Assembly: GCA_029204225.1 (NCBI GenBank)
Contig: CM055097.1
Span: forward strand, 27,125,039-27,189,038
Source: Diphasiastrum complanatum
Taxonomy: Eukaryota > Streptophyta > Lycopodiopsida > Lycopodiales > Lycopodiaceae
Direction: 5' to 3'
Length of the DNA stretch: 64,000 nucleotides
Part shown: positions 1 to 11,162 of the stretch, one piece after another
How the letters are laid out: the number at the start of each line of letters is the position of its first letter
How positions within the stretch are numbered: position 1 is the first letter of the stretch
The notes under the pieces: generated by a model
Told to the model about the DNA's origin: nothing
Database searches by the model: none
The model's input: the letters and a program-made list of their open reading frames with translations, nothing else
Made by a program: the position numbers and the translations under genes

Positions 1-89
1 GACAACATGTTAATCCTCTTCATCTCCTTTGATGCTTGATGTGCTTGGATCTAGGGTTGAAGGTGGATAGGAAATACTTGCTACAATTT

Positions 90-107
90 TGGCGCCGTTG
101 CCGTGGA
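90..107 (+). other. Primer-binding site, tRNA-Asp type
   Basis: The sequence tggcgccgttgccgtgga starts four bases after the LTR end. It is one or two bases from the site widely seen in plant Athila/Tat gypsy elements, which matches the 3' end of tRNA-Asp. It fixes the orientation of the element as plus strand. Confidence 0.75.
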
Positions 108-282
108 GCTACGCCAATTTTTCATTTTCAGCAAGTTTATGATACATGTATGGTGGTTAGCTTGCATTTAGGCATCTTGGTTTTGGCATGTTAGGATTAG
201 CTTTGCATTATGGATGTGATTTGTGAGAGTTATGTCCAAAAACGTTCAAAAAATGAGTGGGAACTGTTTTTTGTTTTTTTAA

Positions 283-690
283 TTTTTCTGCCCTTTTCTA
301 TTCAATTTTTGCCCAACTTTCTATTCTCTGTAATTCGATCTGAATAGGTAGGATTGTAGAGCATTGAAAGGGCTTTCTAGCCATACTTTTTTTTTTGGAT
401 TCCGTTAAGTATTAAGCAAGTTACAAATTTTTTAAGTTGGCAACAAAATTCTGTAAACTTGTCAAAAACCAGAAATTTCCAGATTTTTTATTTTTCTGCC
501 CTGTTTGATCCATATTTTGCACTACCTTCTATTCTCTATAATTCGATCTGAATAGATATTGTAGAGCATTGAAAGGGCTTTCTAGAGATAAAATTTTTCT
601 TTTTCATTTCGTTAAGTATTAAGTTACAAATTTTTGAAATTGTCAAAAAAACAAAATTCTTTAACCTCGTCATTAGCTTCAACAATGTCA
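283..690 (+). repeat. Two diverged tandem copies inside the LTR element
   Basis: A unit beginning tttttctgccc at 283 recurs at 491, a period of about 208. Both copies carry the block attcgatctgaatag followed by gtagagcattgaaagggctt. The copies have diverged by small indels, so the duplication is not recent. Confidence 0.7.
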
Positions 691-893
691 TTGCTAGCCA
701 GCAGCAGCACCTATCTACAAGGATCAAAATCAACAAGCATTATCTTGTAATACTTTTTTGGATGGTGTCTACCCATTTGTCAATGAATAAGGTTATCATG
801 AATGGCCACCGGACCCATATGATTATTATTGAAAATTTGCATTCAAGCGCCGAGGTTGGTGTCATGGGACCTCCACCAATTTTGGTGGGGTAT

Positions 894-1602
894 TGTTGGA
901 GGGTTTGCTGATTCCAAAGCAACCCTAACCATAGCTAATAAGTGAAAGGGATTTGGTACCCTGCGTGTGTAAGTCCAACCCGATGATCACAAAATTATTT
1001 GATTAGTTAAAAGTTAATAAAAGGACTTTAGGCCTTTTTGCGGCAATTAAATATCGCAAGGCCTAATAGTCAAGTTAGTGAATAAAAAGGGCTCCCCCCA
1101 ATTTTCGAATTTCAAATAATAAGGGAGGTGGAGATTGGCCAATAGGATTTGAGGCCAAAGCCCTAAGATCCACTATATAGAGTGGTGGATTCAAGTTATT
1201 TTGTACATTCACTTTCATTTCAATAAAGCAAGTGGAACCTCTTTCGAATGAATATGGAATGTCCTTGCTCTTCTTCTCTCTTCCTCCATCTCTCATGTTT
1301 TCTTTGGATTTGCTAATTGTTGGATTTGATGCTTGTTGGAGTTTATCTTTTATTATACTGTTTGTGAGAGAGAAAAGTAAGATCTATAATTGCTTGAGTA
1401 GTGTTAATTGCTAGTGTTAATGGATCATAATGTTAATGTTTAGTGTTAGATGTGGATCATAAGCATGTGCTTGATTATGAATTATGCTATCGCTCTCATG
1501 GGAACAAATCTTTGCGTGATAACATGTTAATCCTCTTCATCTCCTTTGATGCTTGATGTACTTGGATCTGGGGTTGAAGGTGGATAGGAAATACCCACTA
1601 CA
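894..1602 (+). repeat. LTR of the coding-free element (3' LTR)
   Basis: The LTR starts tgttggagggtttgctg and ends cccactaca, about 709 bases, with a TATA-like actatatag near 1172. A G-rich stretch (ttttggtggggta) precedes it where a polypurine tract is expected. A related LTR on the opposite strand lies at about 24961-25652. They share blocks such as gtgtgtaagtccaaccc and agtcaagttag, and the same ccaccaattttggtgggg block lies just outside each LTR. Confidence 0.7.
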
Positions 1603-2890
1603 GTTAGTAATGTGCCAACTCCTCGTATTCCAACTGCGGGGCCTTTCCATGTACAATCTACCCTTCAATACCCCTTTCCTTATCCATCGTACCATGGGTC
1701 GGCTGATAAGGATATTAAACCGCCAAAGTATGCGAGTATGACTTAACAATGACGCATCGACTTTGTGGATTAGTGGTTTAATAAGTGGGAAAATTACTTT
1801 GAACTACGTTGAGCTTCAACTTATGAGGCTTGGTGGATTAAGAAAGGGGCCCTATCACCTCAATGATGTGGCTGATAGGTGGTGGCGCAAAGTACAACAT
1901 ACCCTTGGTTATCCAACAACATGGGCTAATTTCAAGGTCATTAAAAACCAAATGTCTCACCACACGAAGCATGTGAGGGCTATGTGCTCAAGATTGTTGA
2001 TCCCCAAAAGCCATTTCGTTTAGAAACATATGCTAGTGACATTGTCATAGGACCAATCCTCAGTGAGGCAGGGAGGACAATGGCTTTTGAAAGTAAAAAG
2101 CTAACTCCTGCTCAATAGAGATACCCAACACATAAGGAGGAATTATACGCCATCTTACATTCACTCAAAATGTGTTGACACTTTTATATGGTGCCAAATT
2201 TTATGTATATAATGACCAAAGTGTTCTTGAAGTATTTCTATATTCAGCCTAAGTTGAGAGGTCGCCGAGCTCATGCAGAGTTTCATTTAAAAATATTGTA
2301 CAAAAAAGGCCAAGAGAATGTGGTTGTTGATGCTTTATCTCTCATATAATGTATCAGATGTCTTTCACAATTGTTGAAAGTGAGCTTATCAATGAGATTA
2401 GGCAAGCTCGACAAAGATACAAGCATTGTAAGTGTGTGTGGCCTAGCACTCTTGAGATATCCCAAAGGCTCTAATGGTGAGTGGCTCTTCAAGGAAAACA
2501 CATTTTTGACATACCGTGTGCAAGCATGTATGTTGAAACGGAATGGTAAGTATTACATGCCAGACATGGATGGACTTCACGCTAATATCCTTCATGAATA
2601 CCATGATAGTTCCTATGCAGGGCATCCTGGAGCAGATAAGATATAGAACTAGTGAGCAGACACTATTTTTTACCACACATGCAACGACACGTGAAAAAGT
2701 ACATCCAACATTGCATCGCTTGTTAAGTGAACAAGGCAGAGAGAGTAAGCTCTCTAGTTTGCTCCACCCATTGGAGATTCCCCAAGGTAGATGGGAGAGT
2801 ATCTGAATGGATTTTATTGGACTACCTAGAACGCAATCTAAGTTTGAATACGTAATGGTAGTTGTAAGGTTCGCCAAGTGAAGATCTTCT
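1603..2890 (+). pseudogene. Ty3/gypsy gag-pol remnant
   Basis: Directly after the LTR lies decayed gypsy coding sequence. A gag-like piece reads DVADRWWRKVQ and TWANFK (about 1860-1960). It jumps to an RNase H region (about 2010-2340) with FESKKLTPAQ and a KKGQENVVVDALS ending, then an integrase zinc-binding region with YHDSSYAGHPGADK (about 2590-2640). Next comes the start of the integrase core, PQGRWESI, then a stop, then MDFIGLPRT (about 2780-2830). Stops fall inside the RNase H part and the usual TDAS motif reads TYAS. Protease and reverse transcriptase are missing, so an internal deletion joined gag to RNase H. No product is expected. Confidence 0.75.
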
Positions 2891-3000
2891 AGATCATGTT
2901 GCATGCACCAAAAGGACTATTGTGGAGCCAAACCACCCAACCAACTCAAAACCGAGAGTCAAACCCCAATCAGCTTCTCCCCCGAGCCACAGTGAAGGGA
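2880..3000 (+). repeat. Dispersed repeat, second copy near 53275
   Basis: The block with gttgcatgcaccaaaagg, aaaccacccaacca and aatcagcttc recurs in the same order near 53275-53390, with small differences. It follows gypsy sequence here and lies beside gypsy sequence there, so it may be an untranslated or terminal part of a gypsy family. I do not recognise it further. Confidence 0.55.
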
Positions 3001-5387
3001 GATAGTGTATCAACTCCATCACAATTTGCTACAATCATTCCTACTTCTACATTAATTTTTACCTCTTTTGTGTCTAAAGTGCTAGATCCTTAAGACAATG
3101 TTGTCCAAAGGTGATGATTGAAATCCACTAGAAGAGTTTTTGTTTCAAGCATAAGAGCCAAGACTGTTAGGGTGAAAATTAAATCCAGTCCCCTAGTGCC
3201 ACAGCCACTGTAAACATCCATGACGCCTATCATGCTAATTCTCATTACTATGTATAGATCATAAGGAGATGGCACATAGCTCTAGTGAAGACAAGAAGCA
3301 CTCATTCCTATATTATCACCCAAAGCCTTTTCCAAGTTCATGCTACTCAAATGAGAGCACCCCATGCATTACATGTGGAGGTTACAAACTCCAAAACTTT
3401 TCAAAGTACCAAAATGTTACGTGGTATTTGGTACCAAATTCAAGATTTTAGGGCACATACAAATCTTTACTCTCAAAGGCTTATGTCGTAGCTTTACTAT
3501 GTGTACCTCAAGAGCACAGTTGCCCATTCCGGAACGCAAATCTTTGTGGGAGATGGTATGAGCAACTCTTTGTTATGGTCGTGGGTGTTGCTCATACCAC
3601 GTTCTTTGTAAGAAATTGCTCTATAATCATCAATTACTGTCAATTTTTTTACATGTGATTTTTTTTTTGTGGATATGGTCACGATTGCGACCCTAAGGCC
3701 TCAAATGATTGTTCTTCCCTAGAAGAGATCAATATTTGGCGTGCACTGCATTCAGCCACTTGTTGAGCTAACTCTTCATCTTGAATGAGATTGCTTCTTA
3801 AAAAGAACGTAGAGTCTAGTTCTTGGGTATGGCATTGCATCCATGGGACCCTAGGCTTACTACAAGAAGAGATTTAGCTATGAATGTATCACGAAGTGGA
3901 GATAGTAATAGGTCATGATAGGATGATAATACAAGTAGCAGGAACGAGTGGTAATAAACAAAAGGACAAAGCAAGAGTCGGAGACAAAAGTAGTGAAGTA
4001 GTGCTTGTAGTGTGAAAAAGTAGGCTGAGCAAACAAAAAGTGAATCTTTAAGCTAGTAAACTACAAGAAAGGATTGTGTAAGGCGTTATTGAGATCGATG
4101 TGAAATTCACTTTGGATGCCACATGAGATCTAACATCATGCCATTACACTTGTGTTTGGGTCTCCTCCATCTTGGAATTGAGTAGGTGTCTCGTTTATTG
4201 AGTACATTTGAGTGGATTGTGTGGATGCCCTAGTGCATTCAGAGTGGAGAAGCATTTGCTTCTTCATCGAGTGATTAATTGATTGATTGAGAGAAAGCAA
4301 TTTCAACAATAGTTCGACATTTCAAATGTATAGAACCTAGAGTATGTCGTACAAGATTCCAAAGAAAACATTACATATGCATGAGACTAATATTAAGTGT
4401 TTTGAAGACGCTACAAATCCCGTGTCATCTTGCTGGAATTTGTCGCAGCATTGGAGACAATTTAACAATTTATGCCATATGATAAGGTTGCAGAATTGAT
4501 TCCTCGGTAGGACACAACAAACTGAAAACAATATTGCCATGTTATTGGTCAACATCTTCCAATACATGTGAAAAATGTCAACTAGTTTAGTTGGACTAAT
4601 TTGGCAATTTGGAGGCCAAAGTGAATTTTCAATTTAAGAGATACATTTTTTTATGTCAATAAGGACTAAAAATAATGTCCTTACTATTTTGAGCAAGTAT
4701 ATAGGTGGATTAGGTCGACTTTGAACTTACTCTAATTGGTTAGAAGAGGTACATTGAATCTAGTCAAGTTATCTAGCTTTTTGGAGAAGTTTCTAAAAAC
4801 TTCCATAAGTTGATAAGCTTGGGCAAAATGATCTAAATAGGTCAAGAGGCTGTTATAAATAGACATACAAGTGTGTGGGACAAATTCATCTCTCTCATTC
4901 GTCTCTCATTAATTCTTATGGAAGATATCTCTTTGGGTTTCTACATCCATTTTTGCATCTTGGTGGTGATATAGTGAATTTTTGTGTGTAGAATGTTGTT
5001 TTTTTAATGTGTATGGATCCACACGTGTGAGTATTGATATTGTACAGCTGTTGTACGGACAGGGACAATAGAATATCATATCTAAGTGTTTATGACAAGT
5101 TCTTATTGAGTTTTCATCTTCTATGTGTAGTTGATGCAGGATTTCTACATTTGTAATGAAACTAGATGTGCTCTCCAAAATACCTAAAGATCATGGGATA
5201 TAATTAGGTCATTGGGATCTGATTTTTTCACAATACATTCTTAGGATTTTAAGATACTTAATCATGACAATCAAAGATAACATCAAGCTCAGTGAGAGAA
5301 TATACCAATTCAAGGAAGAGCACTATCATTTTGAAATAGTTTTCATGTTGACAACATTTATTAAACTTGCTTGCTTTTTAACCAAAT
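3001..5387. other. No gene recognised; possible LTR promoter near 4856
   Basis: Short frames only, with no domain motif and no splice-joined coding series that I could find. At 4854-4864 the sequence ttataaatag is followed about 30 bases on by a CT-rich leader (ctctctcattcgtctctc), which resembles a retrotransposon LTR promoter. No partner LTR was found, so this is a weak call. Confidence 0.3.
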
Positions 5388-5610
5388 AGGACGCGGACGT
5401 GCCAGGGGTGCATCCGGGGGTCCGGACGCGTCCGATTCTTTTTTTAATTTTTTTAAAAAAAGAATTAGTGTATTTAGGCTTAAAAAACTAAAAATAAGAA
5501 ATAAAAAATAAATTGGACGCGCTCGGCCCCGCATCCGGGGGTCGGACGCGTCCGGGTCCAGACGCAGACGGGGATTGCCCACGTCCGGCCCGGACCCTCA
5601 TGTCTGAACC
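5388..5610. repeat. GC-rich palindromic repeat island
   Basis: Two GC-rich blocks in AT-rich DNA share gcatccgggggtc and ggacgcgtccg (near 5410-5434 and 5533-5556). They flank an AT-rich centre that can itself fold (gattctttttttaa with ttaaaaaaagaatt). The outer parts carry a partial inverted match (ggacgtg and cacgtcc). It resembles a small foldback or MITE-type insertion. No target duplication could be fixed. Confidence 0.45.
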
Positions 5611-6198
5611 AAATAAATCTAAATTTTTGCCATAAAAGAACTCAAGCGCATAAAACACATTACTGGACAAGACTTCCGTTCTATATTTACCATGCTTTTG
5701 AACTTCAGTAATGATACATAATTGCTTCAAATCAAATACTTGAGCAAAATAGTATTCTGCTCAGGTACAGTCATGCGATGCAGAACACCGATCTAACATC
5801 TTCTGAGATTTTATGGGTGCATTTAGGTTGCACATGAACTTTCGTAGACAAAATCGATTCTTTTCAGCAATTGCCAATTGTTATTTGCTAATAGCTTTTG
5901 TTCCTAACAGCATGTGGATGTAAGTAATGTTCCAAATTGCTTTAAGCTTTTTACACAATTTTAGGCATGCTGTAAATACAACTGTTGGGGTTTAACACGC
6001 ATGCACGCATAAAAACAAAGCACATAAGCGAGGATACTATGATTCTAAACTTTAAGAGGGGTACTCAAAGAAAGGGGGAAGACTAAGCAGAGCGTTAATG
6101 TGGAGACAACTACAAAATATCGAACATCACTTCAAGTACATATTTGAACTCTATCAAAGGAAGAAATTGCTGCATTTGCTGCAACCCTTTCTTATGTT

Positions 6199-7230
6199 TC
6201 ACTTACCTCTTGTCGTTGATGCTGATACATTACTCGTGGCCTTTTTAACTTTTGCTCTTGTAACGGCCTTGACCATCTGCAGTTGCATTTGTGTCCGCTT
6301 CAGCTCCAAGCCAACCAGTAATTCTGTCCGTTTTAGCTCCATCTCGCACCTTAGACGCTCATTATCTTTTTGCAATTCCATCTTGTGCTGCTCAATTCTT
6401 AAAATCCCATCCATAAAACACTTGAGAGCTGGCAAAAAGCTATTCGCCTTGCGACGCTTAGCAATAGCCTTAGCTGCAAGGTTCACCTTAGTCGTTGCTA
6501 CTCCATGATTCTCTGTTCCAATGCCACGCGGAGCCCTTTGAGAAGGCGAAGTGAAGGATGCATCATCTCTTTCATTCTTTGCAGCAGGTGCCGAATCTGC
6601 AGCATTCACATTAACTCTGACCTCAGTATCCATATTATACTGTGACCTTAACCCTAATGGCATACCTTCCACCCCATTCCAAGTTGCAAAACGGTCGAGA
6701 GCATCTGCAGCTGCAGTTTTTCTGGCAATTTCATTACAGGCCAAAAGTTCACACTCCTTGGGCTTATTATCACCAAGCATTCCTTCAAACTTGTCATACC
6801 ATATCCATTTGGAAGGGCCGAAGCAAAGCCGGTCTCTCAGAGATTTTTCCTCTCTATATTTCCTCCTCAGTTTCTCCATTTTGTGCCTACATTGCTCCCC
6901 TGTTCTTGACACACCGCAGCGTAGATTCACTTCCCCTGCCACCTCTTCCCAATTACTGCACCTCAAATTTCCCCGACGCAATGCGATCCACTTCTCCTCG
7001 AATGCTTCCAGCAGACAGGCTGTGGCTATGTCGCTCCATATACTATCCTTGCGATCGCATTGGTGCTTTCCAGAAGCCTCATTGTCTGTTCCTTTCGGTA
7101 GTCTTCCGAAGTCGTCATGCATCATCATCATCGTGTTTGAGGAGCCATTGGCAGCAGCTGCAGTGGCAAGAGTAGGCGGGGAGCAAGATGCATTTGGCGA
7201 ATGTGAGGGTGTGGGATCGGATGAATACAT
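6199..7230 (-). CDS. Trihelix (Myb/SANT-like) transcription factor
   Basis: A nuclear DNA-binding protein of the plant trihelix family, closest in layout to the ASIL/ENAP-type members. From the ATG at 7230 the frame gives 343 residues. After a low-complexity Ala/Ser/Met-rich start (1-62), the trihelix domain covers about 63-145, with the spaced tryptophans in DSIWSDIATACLLEAF, WIALRRGNLR and NWEEVAGEVN, and the closing SKWIWYDKFEGML. A Glu/Lys/Arg-rich coiled coil, which such proteins use to dimerise, covers about 255-325. The frame ends in AAG AG|GTAAGTGA, a perfect splice-donor consensus just before the stop. A tttgtag acceptor at about 6110 would add about 20 residues ending near 6045. So the gene may have a second exon, or the stop may be real. 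Family members are often single-exon. The upstream leader contains a (CT)n tract. Targets are unknown. Confidence 0.88.
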   Translation of the reverse strand: MYSSDPTPSHSPNASCSPPTLATAAAANGSSNTMMMMHDDFGRLPKGTDNEASGKHQCDRKDSIWSDIATACLLEAFEEKWIALRRGNLRCSNWEEVAGEVNLRCGVSRTGEQCRHKMEKLRRKYREEKSLRDRLCFGPSKWIWYDKFEGMLGDNKPKECELLACNEIARKTAAADALDRFATWNGVEGMPLGLRSQYNMDTEVRVNVNAADSAPAAKNERDDASFTSPSQRAPRGIGTENHGVATTKVNLAAKAIAKRRKANSFLPALKCFMDGILRIEQHKMELQKDNERLRCEMELKRTELLVGLELKRTQMQLQMVKAVTRAKVKKATSNVSASTTRGK

Positions 7231-7322
7231 CACACTTCTTCAAAAGGAAAGAGATCTTCCGTTCGAGAAAAGCATGAAAAAAGTAAAGAAAAAAGAGAGA
7301 GAAAAGCATGAAAAAAGTAAAG

Positions 7323-7327
<5 letters not shown>

Positions 7328-7358
<31 letters not shown>
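7328..7358 (+). repeat. (GA)n microsatellite in trihelix 5' leader
   Basis: About 15 GA units lie roughly 100 bases upstream of the trihelix start codon, read as CT on the gene's strand. CT-rich leaders near start sites are common in plant promoters. Confidence 0.9.
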
Positions 7359-7359
<1 letters not shown>

Positions 7360-7361
<2 letters not shown>

Positions 7362-8690
7362 CAGAAGACAAGAGGAGAGAACTAAATGATAGAATATCTT
7401 ATGCAAGATTGTTTCACCTTGTGTTGATCAAGCCCTTAGGGTTATGCTATTTTTATGGGGAAGATGGGATGCCACAAGTCTTATTTTGGAAGCGACACGA
7501 GAGGCGGCCTCAGGTTAACAGCCTACGGAAATGAGGGAGCCAACCACATGCTGGATATAGCACTTACCTCCCACATGTTATGAAAGGAGCACATTAGAGT
7601 GGTCGGAGGCAAGAACATGGGCAAGTAGGAGGCATCCTCAGGAGGTTGATTTTTTTAACCTCTTCCTATTTTTCGAGGTTATGGCCTATCCATGGAGGCA
7701 AGAGGGAACCTAGGGTGAATATACCCTCCATCATGTGGCCCTGCCTAGAGGCTCCATGTGCGAGCTCCGCTACACTAGGGCAAAAAAGGGCTCCAGAGCT
7801 CCCACTACACCAGGGCATAAGGCTTGAGGGTAAAGAGGGACTCCCCTGGCACAATGCCACGTCTGAATTTTTCTTTTAAACCTTTTTTTTTAATTAATTT
7901 TTTTTTTTAATAGAGGTTTTCACATTTTGTGCAAAATTTTTGACAAGGCATTGCAAAGGCAATATTATGTGTTCATCGATGGAGTTTTTTGGAAAAGTCA
8001 ACATTAAAGTCCATGTCTTAATTCATTTATAAGGGTATGTGTGCACAAACAACTTTGTCACATCGCTAAGGACTTTATTTCAAGAACTTGGTCCTTCAAC
8101 TGGACCTCCATCTGGAAATCATATGCTCATGCTTCAGATGCGCCTTTTATATACAACTCATAAATAGCAAAAGGTCCTTTCTTTTTCTTTTTCTTGCATG
8201 TTTTCCCCAAGCTCTCTTACATGACGCACCAACATTATCATCAACAATAAAGATTATCTAAGGCAGGTTTCATACTACAATGCTCCTCCCATTGGTTCAG
8301 GGAAGAAAAATGGGTCTCCACCCTTTCAAACTTAACCTAAGTTGTCATCATGTGGCAAATGAGGTGGCATGGGACTCATGCTACATAGGTGCAACTCAAG
8401 CCCATTTTTGGGGCCTAGGGACATTGCCTGGAATGTTGAGTTGCCAAGGACAATTTCACAAAAGACCAATCAAATCATAGGGGTTCAAATTGGCCAATCA
8501 AATTATGGCCCTTCATTTGACAATTGTTAGCCAAGTCTAAAAGGAAGATGGTCCATTGCCCATCAACTCAACCCAAATTCAAAAAATGGGTGGCAAGTCA
8601 AAGGGCCAAGCAAAGGGACATGCGACTAATCTGAAACCACTCTAATTGCATTCAAAATCATTTCATGTATTTTATTTTTTTGTTGCCATA
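7360..8690. other. No gene recognised
   Basis: AT-rich spacer upstream of the trihelix gene. A moderately GC-rich patch (7640-7860) gives overlapping short frames on both strands with no family resemblance. Confidence 0.5.
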
Positions 8691-8700
8691 TTTCTACTCA

Positions 8701-8790
8701 TACACAATCTTTGAGTGAGAGTTCAACCTTTGAAGTAAGAAAACTAAATGCTAACCATTATGCCACCATGCTCAGACAACTAGGATTTGA
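8701..8790 (-). repeat. tRNA-like SINE head (candidate)
   Basis: On the minus strand the block reads like RNA polymerase III internal promoters: an A-box-like tggcataatgg followed about 37 bases later by a B-box-like ggttgaactctc. The fold of a functional tRNA is not convincing, so a tRNA-derived SINE or pseudo-tRNA is more likely. No poly-A or poly-T tail or target duplication was pinned down. Confidence 0.4.
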
Positions 8791-9287
8791 AAATAACGAA
8801 TCACCTTGCATCTAATCTTAAACAGTCACACTTATTATTCAAGACATTTGTGGAAATGCCTTTGTGGTATACCACAACATTCTTGTTTTTTTTCCTCATT
8901 TTTTTTTTACATAAGGTGCATGTGGACAACCGATGACAAGCTATCACATAGCACATGCACAATTTGTCAGAATGTGCTTGTGCTATGTGGTAGTCTATCA
9001 TTGGATGTCTACATCCACGTTCCATCAAACTTTTCATGTGTTATGTGTCAAATTTTTAATAGTTGTCCTCTTGAGAATTGAGATAAAAAAAACTCAAAAA
9101 AAAAATTGATTCTAAATTTGCATGAACATTTTGATTATGGTGCCTCCATAATACAAAGAAAAGTTGAGCACTTGGCATAATGTTTCATGAAGATCATTAT
9201 GTTTTTGCTAAGCTCTTATATGATGAAAGTTCATGAGCTAGATTATCTATATAGTTAACACTATTTTAGAGTGTGTGTGTGATCAAG

Positions 9288-9288
<1 letters not shown>

Positions 9289-9365
<77 letters not shown>

Positions 9366-9392
9366 GCGCGTGCACACACACACACACACACA
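9289..9392 (+). repeat. (CT)n then (CA)n compound microsatellite
   Basis: A perfect (CT)36 tract runs 9289-9360. After a short gcatcgcgcgtg bridge a (CA)n tract runs about 9373-9392. Confidence 0.95.
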
Positions 9393-9556
9393 GACCCCCC
9401 ATCGGCAAGCACACTTCGCTAGTAATAAAATGTGTTCCTTGTCAACAATAGTGGGACCAGTTGGGTGGGAATAAATTCACGTGAGGAAGAAGGGAAATCA
9501 TCAACTTCATCAATTGAAAAATAGAGCCTTGATAATATATCAAGCACTAAGTTGAT

Positions 9557-10259
9557 AAGAGTCAGAAGAACCATATCATTCTCCACATTTTGTCGGCTAC
9601 AATGTGACACAAAAGCAATGTACGTGAATGCAACAAGGGTCTTGTTTTTGGAGCAAAATCTTCTCACAATGTGAATGGATGAGTCACAACCTTCTTGACA
9701 AGAATCAAGTATTTGTGGGATCAATTGGGAATCATCAATGAAACCATTTGTGAAATCAACATAATAAGTATTATGATGAATGCATTGTCATCTTCATATT
9801 GATATCTCGTTACAACACTGATGGTACAAGAGAAGATGACCATATTTGAGGGATTCTCAAGGGACATACCAAAGACTCAAAGAATAATGATCCAAAGTAC
9901 TGAAAGGGCTAATTTGAGTGATTGTTGTCAAACAATTTTGAAGCCGTTTTGGGCATTTTTGGTGAAAGAATTAAAAAATCTTAGTAGTGCACCAAAAAGC
10001 AAATGCCATAGCTCATTGAAGAGCATCTCCTAGGGCCACTCAAATGAAGGTAAATTGTGGAATTATGACCAGTTAAAATTTTCACATCTTCTTATTTTCC
10101 AGCTTACTGAAAAAACTATTGTGCACATCAATGGAGGAGATTTTTTATGTTGTAAATATTTCAATGGGGTGAATTTGGATCACAACTAGGCAACATCAAA
10201 TATCTAAATATATAATTACATTTCAAAAGAGAAATCCTCCTTGGAAGCTTTTGACCTCC

Positions 10260-10339
<80 letters not shown>

Positions 10340-10504
10340 GGGTAGTACCTAATTTTATGGCACCCCCTCTTGCTTTTTATTGTCTAAGTTAGTGGCATAC
10401 CCCCAAATGTTGTGAACTTTTTGGTGGGAGTTTTGTTTTCTCAAATTTCCTCTTAAATGAAAGGTTTTTTTCATGAAGCTCCAGGAGGACGTTTTACTTT
10501 TGTT
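9557..10504 (+). repeat. Segmental tandem duplication, copy 1
   Basis: This block recurs immediately downstream as copy 2. Shared landmarks in order are gtcggctacaatg, gagtcacaaccttcttgac, catcaaatatct, the (CT)n array, catgggtagta and gctccaggaggacg. No coding sequence was recognised. Copy 1 contains about 335 bases (around 9855-10185) that copy 2 lacks, so the array was trimmed after it formed. Confidence 0.85.
10265..10337 (+). repeat. (CT)n microsatellite, copy 1
   Basis: A perfect CT tract of about 73 bases, at the same place as the longer tract in copy 2 of the segmental duplication. Confidence 0.95.
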
Positions 10505-10898
10505 ATTCTCCACATTTTATCGGCTACAATGTTACACAAAAGCAATGTACGAAGCAGTGAATGCAACAAGGGTCTTATTTTTGGAGCAAAATCTTCTCAC
10601 AATGTGAATGGATGAGTCACAACCTTCTTGACAAGAATCAAATATTTGTGGGATCAATTGGGAATCGTCAATGAAACCATTTGTGAAATCAACATAATAA
10701 GTATTATGATGAATGCATTGTCATCTTCATATTGATATCTCATTACAGGACTGATGGTACAAGAGAAGATGACCATATTTGAGAAATTCTCAACAATTTT
10801 ATTGTAGAAAAAGACATCACAACTAGGCAACATCAAATATCTGAATATATAATTACATTTCAAAAGAGAAATCCTCCTTGGAGGCTTCTGACCTCCAT

Positions 10899-10992
<94 letters not shown>

Positions 10993-11162
10993 GGGTAGTA
11001 TTTTATTTTATGGCACCCCCTCTTGCTTTTTATTGTCTAAGTTAGTGGCATACCCCCAAATGGTGTGAACTTTTTGGTGGGAGTTTTGTTTTTTCAAATT
11101 TCCTCTTAAATGAAAGGTTTTTTCCATGAAGCTCCAGGAGGACGTTTTACTTTTGTTATTCT
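10505..11162 (+). repeat. Segmental tandem duplication, copy 2
   Basis: The second, shorter copy of the block at 9557-10504, starting at the shared attctccacatttt. Single-base differences are scattered, and a small insertion (gaagca) interrupts the aatgtac block near 10550. Its CT tract is longer than that of copy 1. Confidence 0.85.
10900..10990 (+). repeat. (CT)n microsatellite, copy 2
   Basis: A perfect CT tract of about 91 bases, roughly nine units longer than its duplicate at 10265-10337. Confidence 0.95.

Larger units (their letters stand above)
1..1602 (+). mobile_element. Non-autonomous LTR retrotransposon (5' LTR cut by window start)
   Basis: Bases 1-85 match the end of the LTR at about 1518-1602 almost base for base, and both copies end in ctaca. 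A primer-binding site follows the first copy. The roughly 800-base interior (86-893) has no credible reading frame. It contains two copies of a roughly 208-base unit and ends in a G-rich stretch before the second LTR. This is the layout of a LARD/TRIM-like element that depends on another element's proteins. The primer-site motif is of the kind used by Athila/Tat-type gypsy elements, so mobilisation by such an element is my inference. The left part of the 5' LTR lies outside the window, so target duplications cannot be tested. Confidence 0.7.

Noticed and set aside
6551-7534. Long plus-strand frame over the trihelix gene
   Set aside because: It is the antisense shadow of the trihelix coding sequence and has no recognisable domain.
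8701-8790. A functional tRNA gene
   Set aside because: Only A- and B-box-like words are present. I could not form a convincing acceptor stem or anticodon loop.
10654-10992. Frames of Arg-Glu repeats over the CT arrays
   Set aside because: They are translations of simple microsatellites and not proteins. The same applies at 27012-27266 and 47405-47635.
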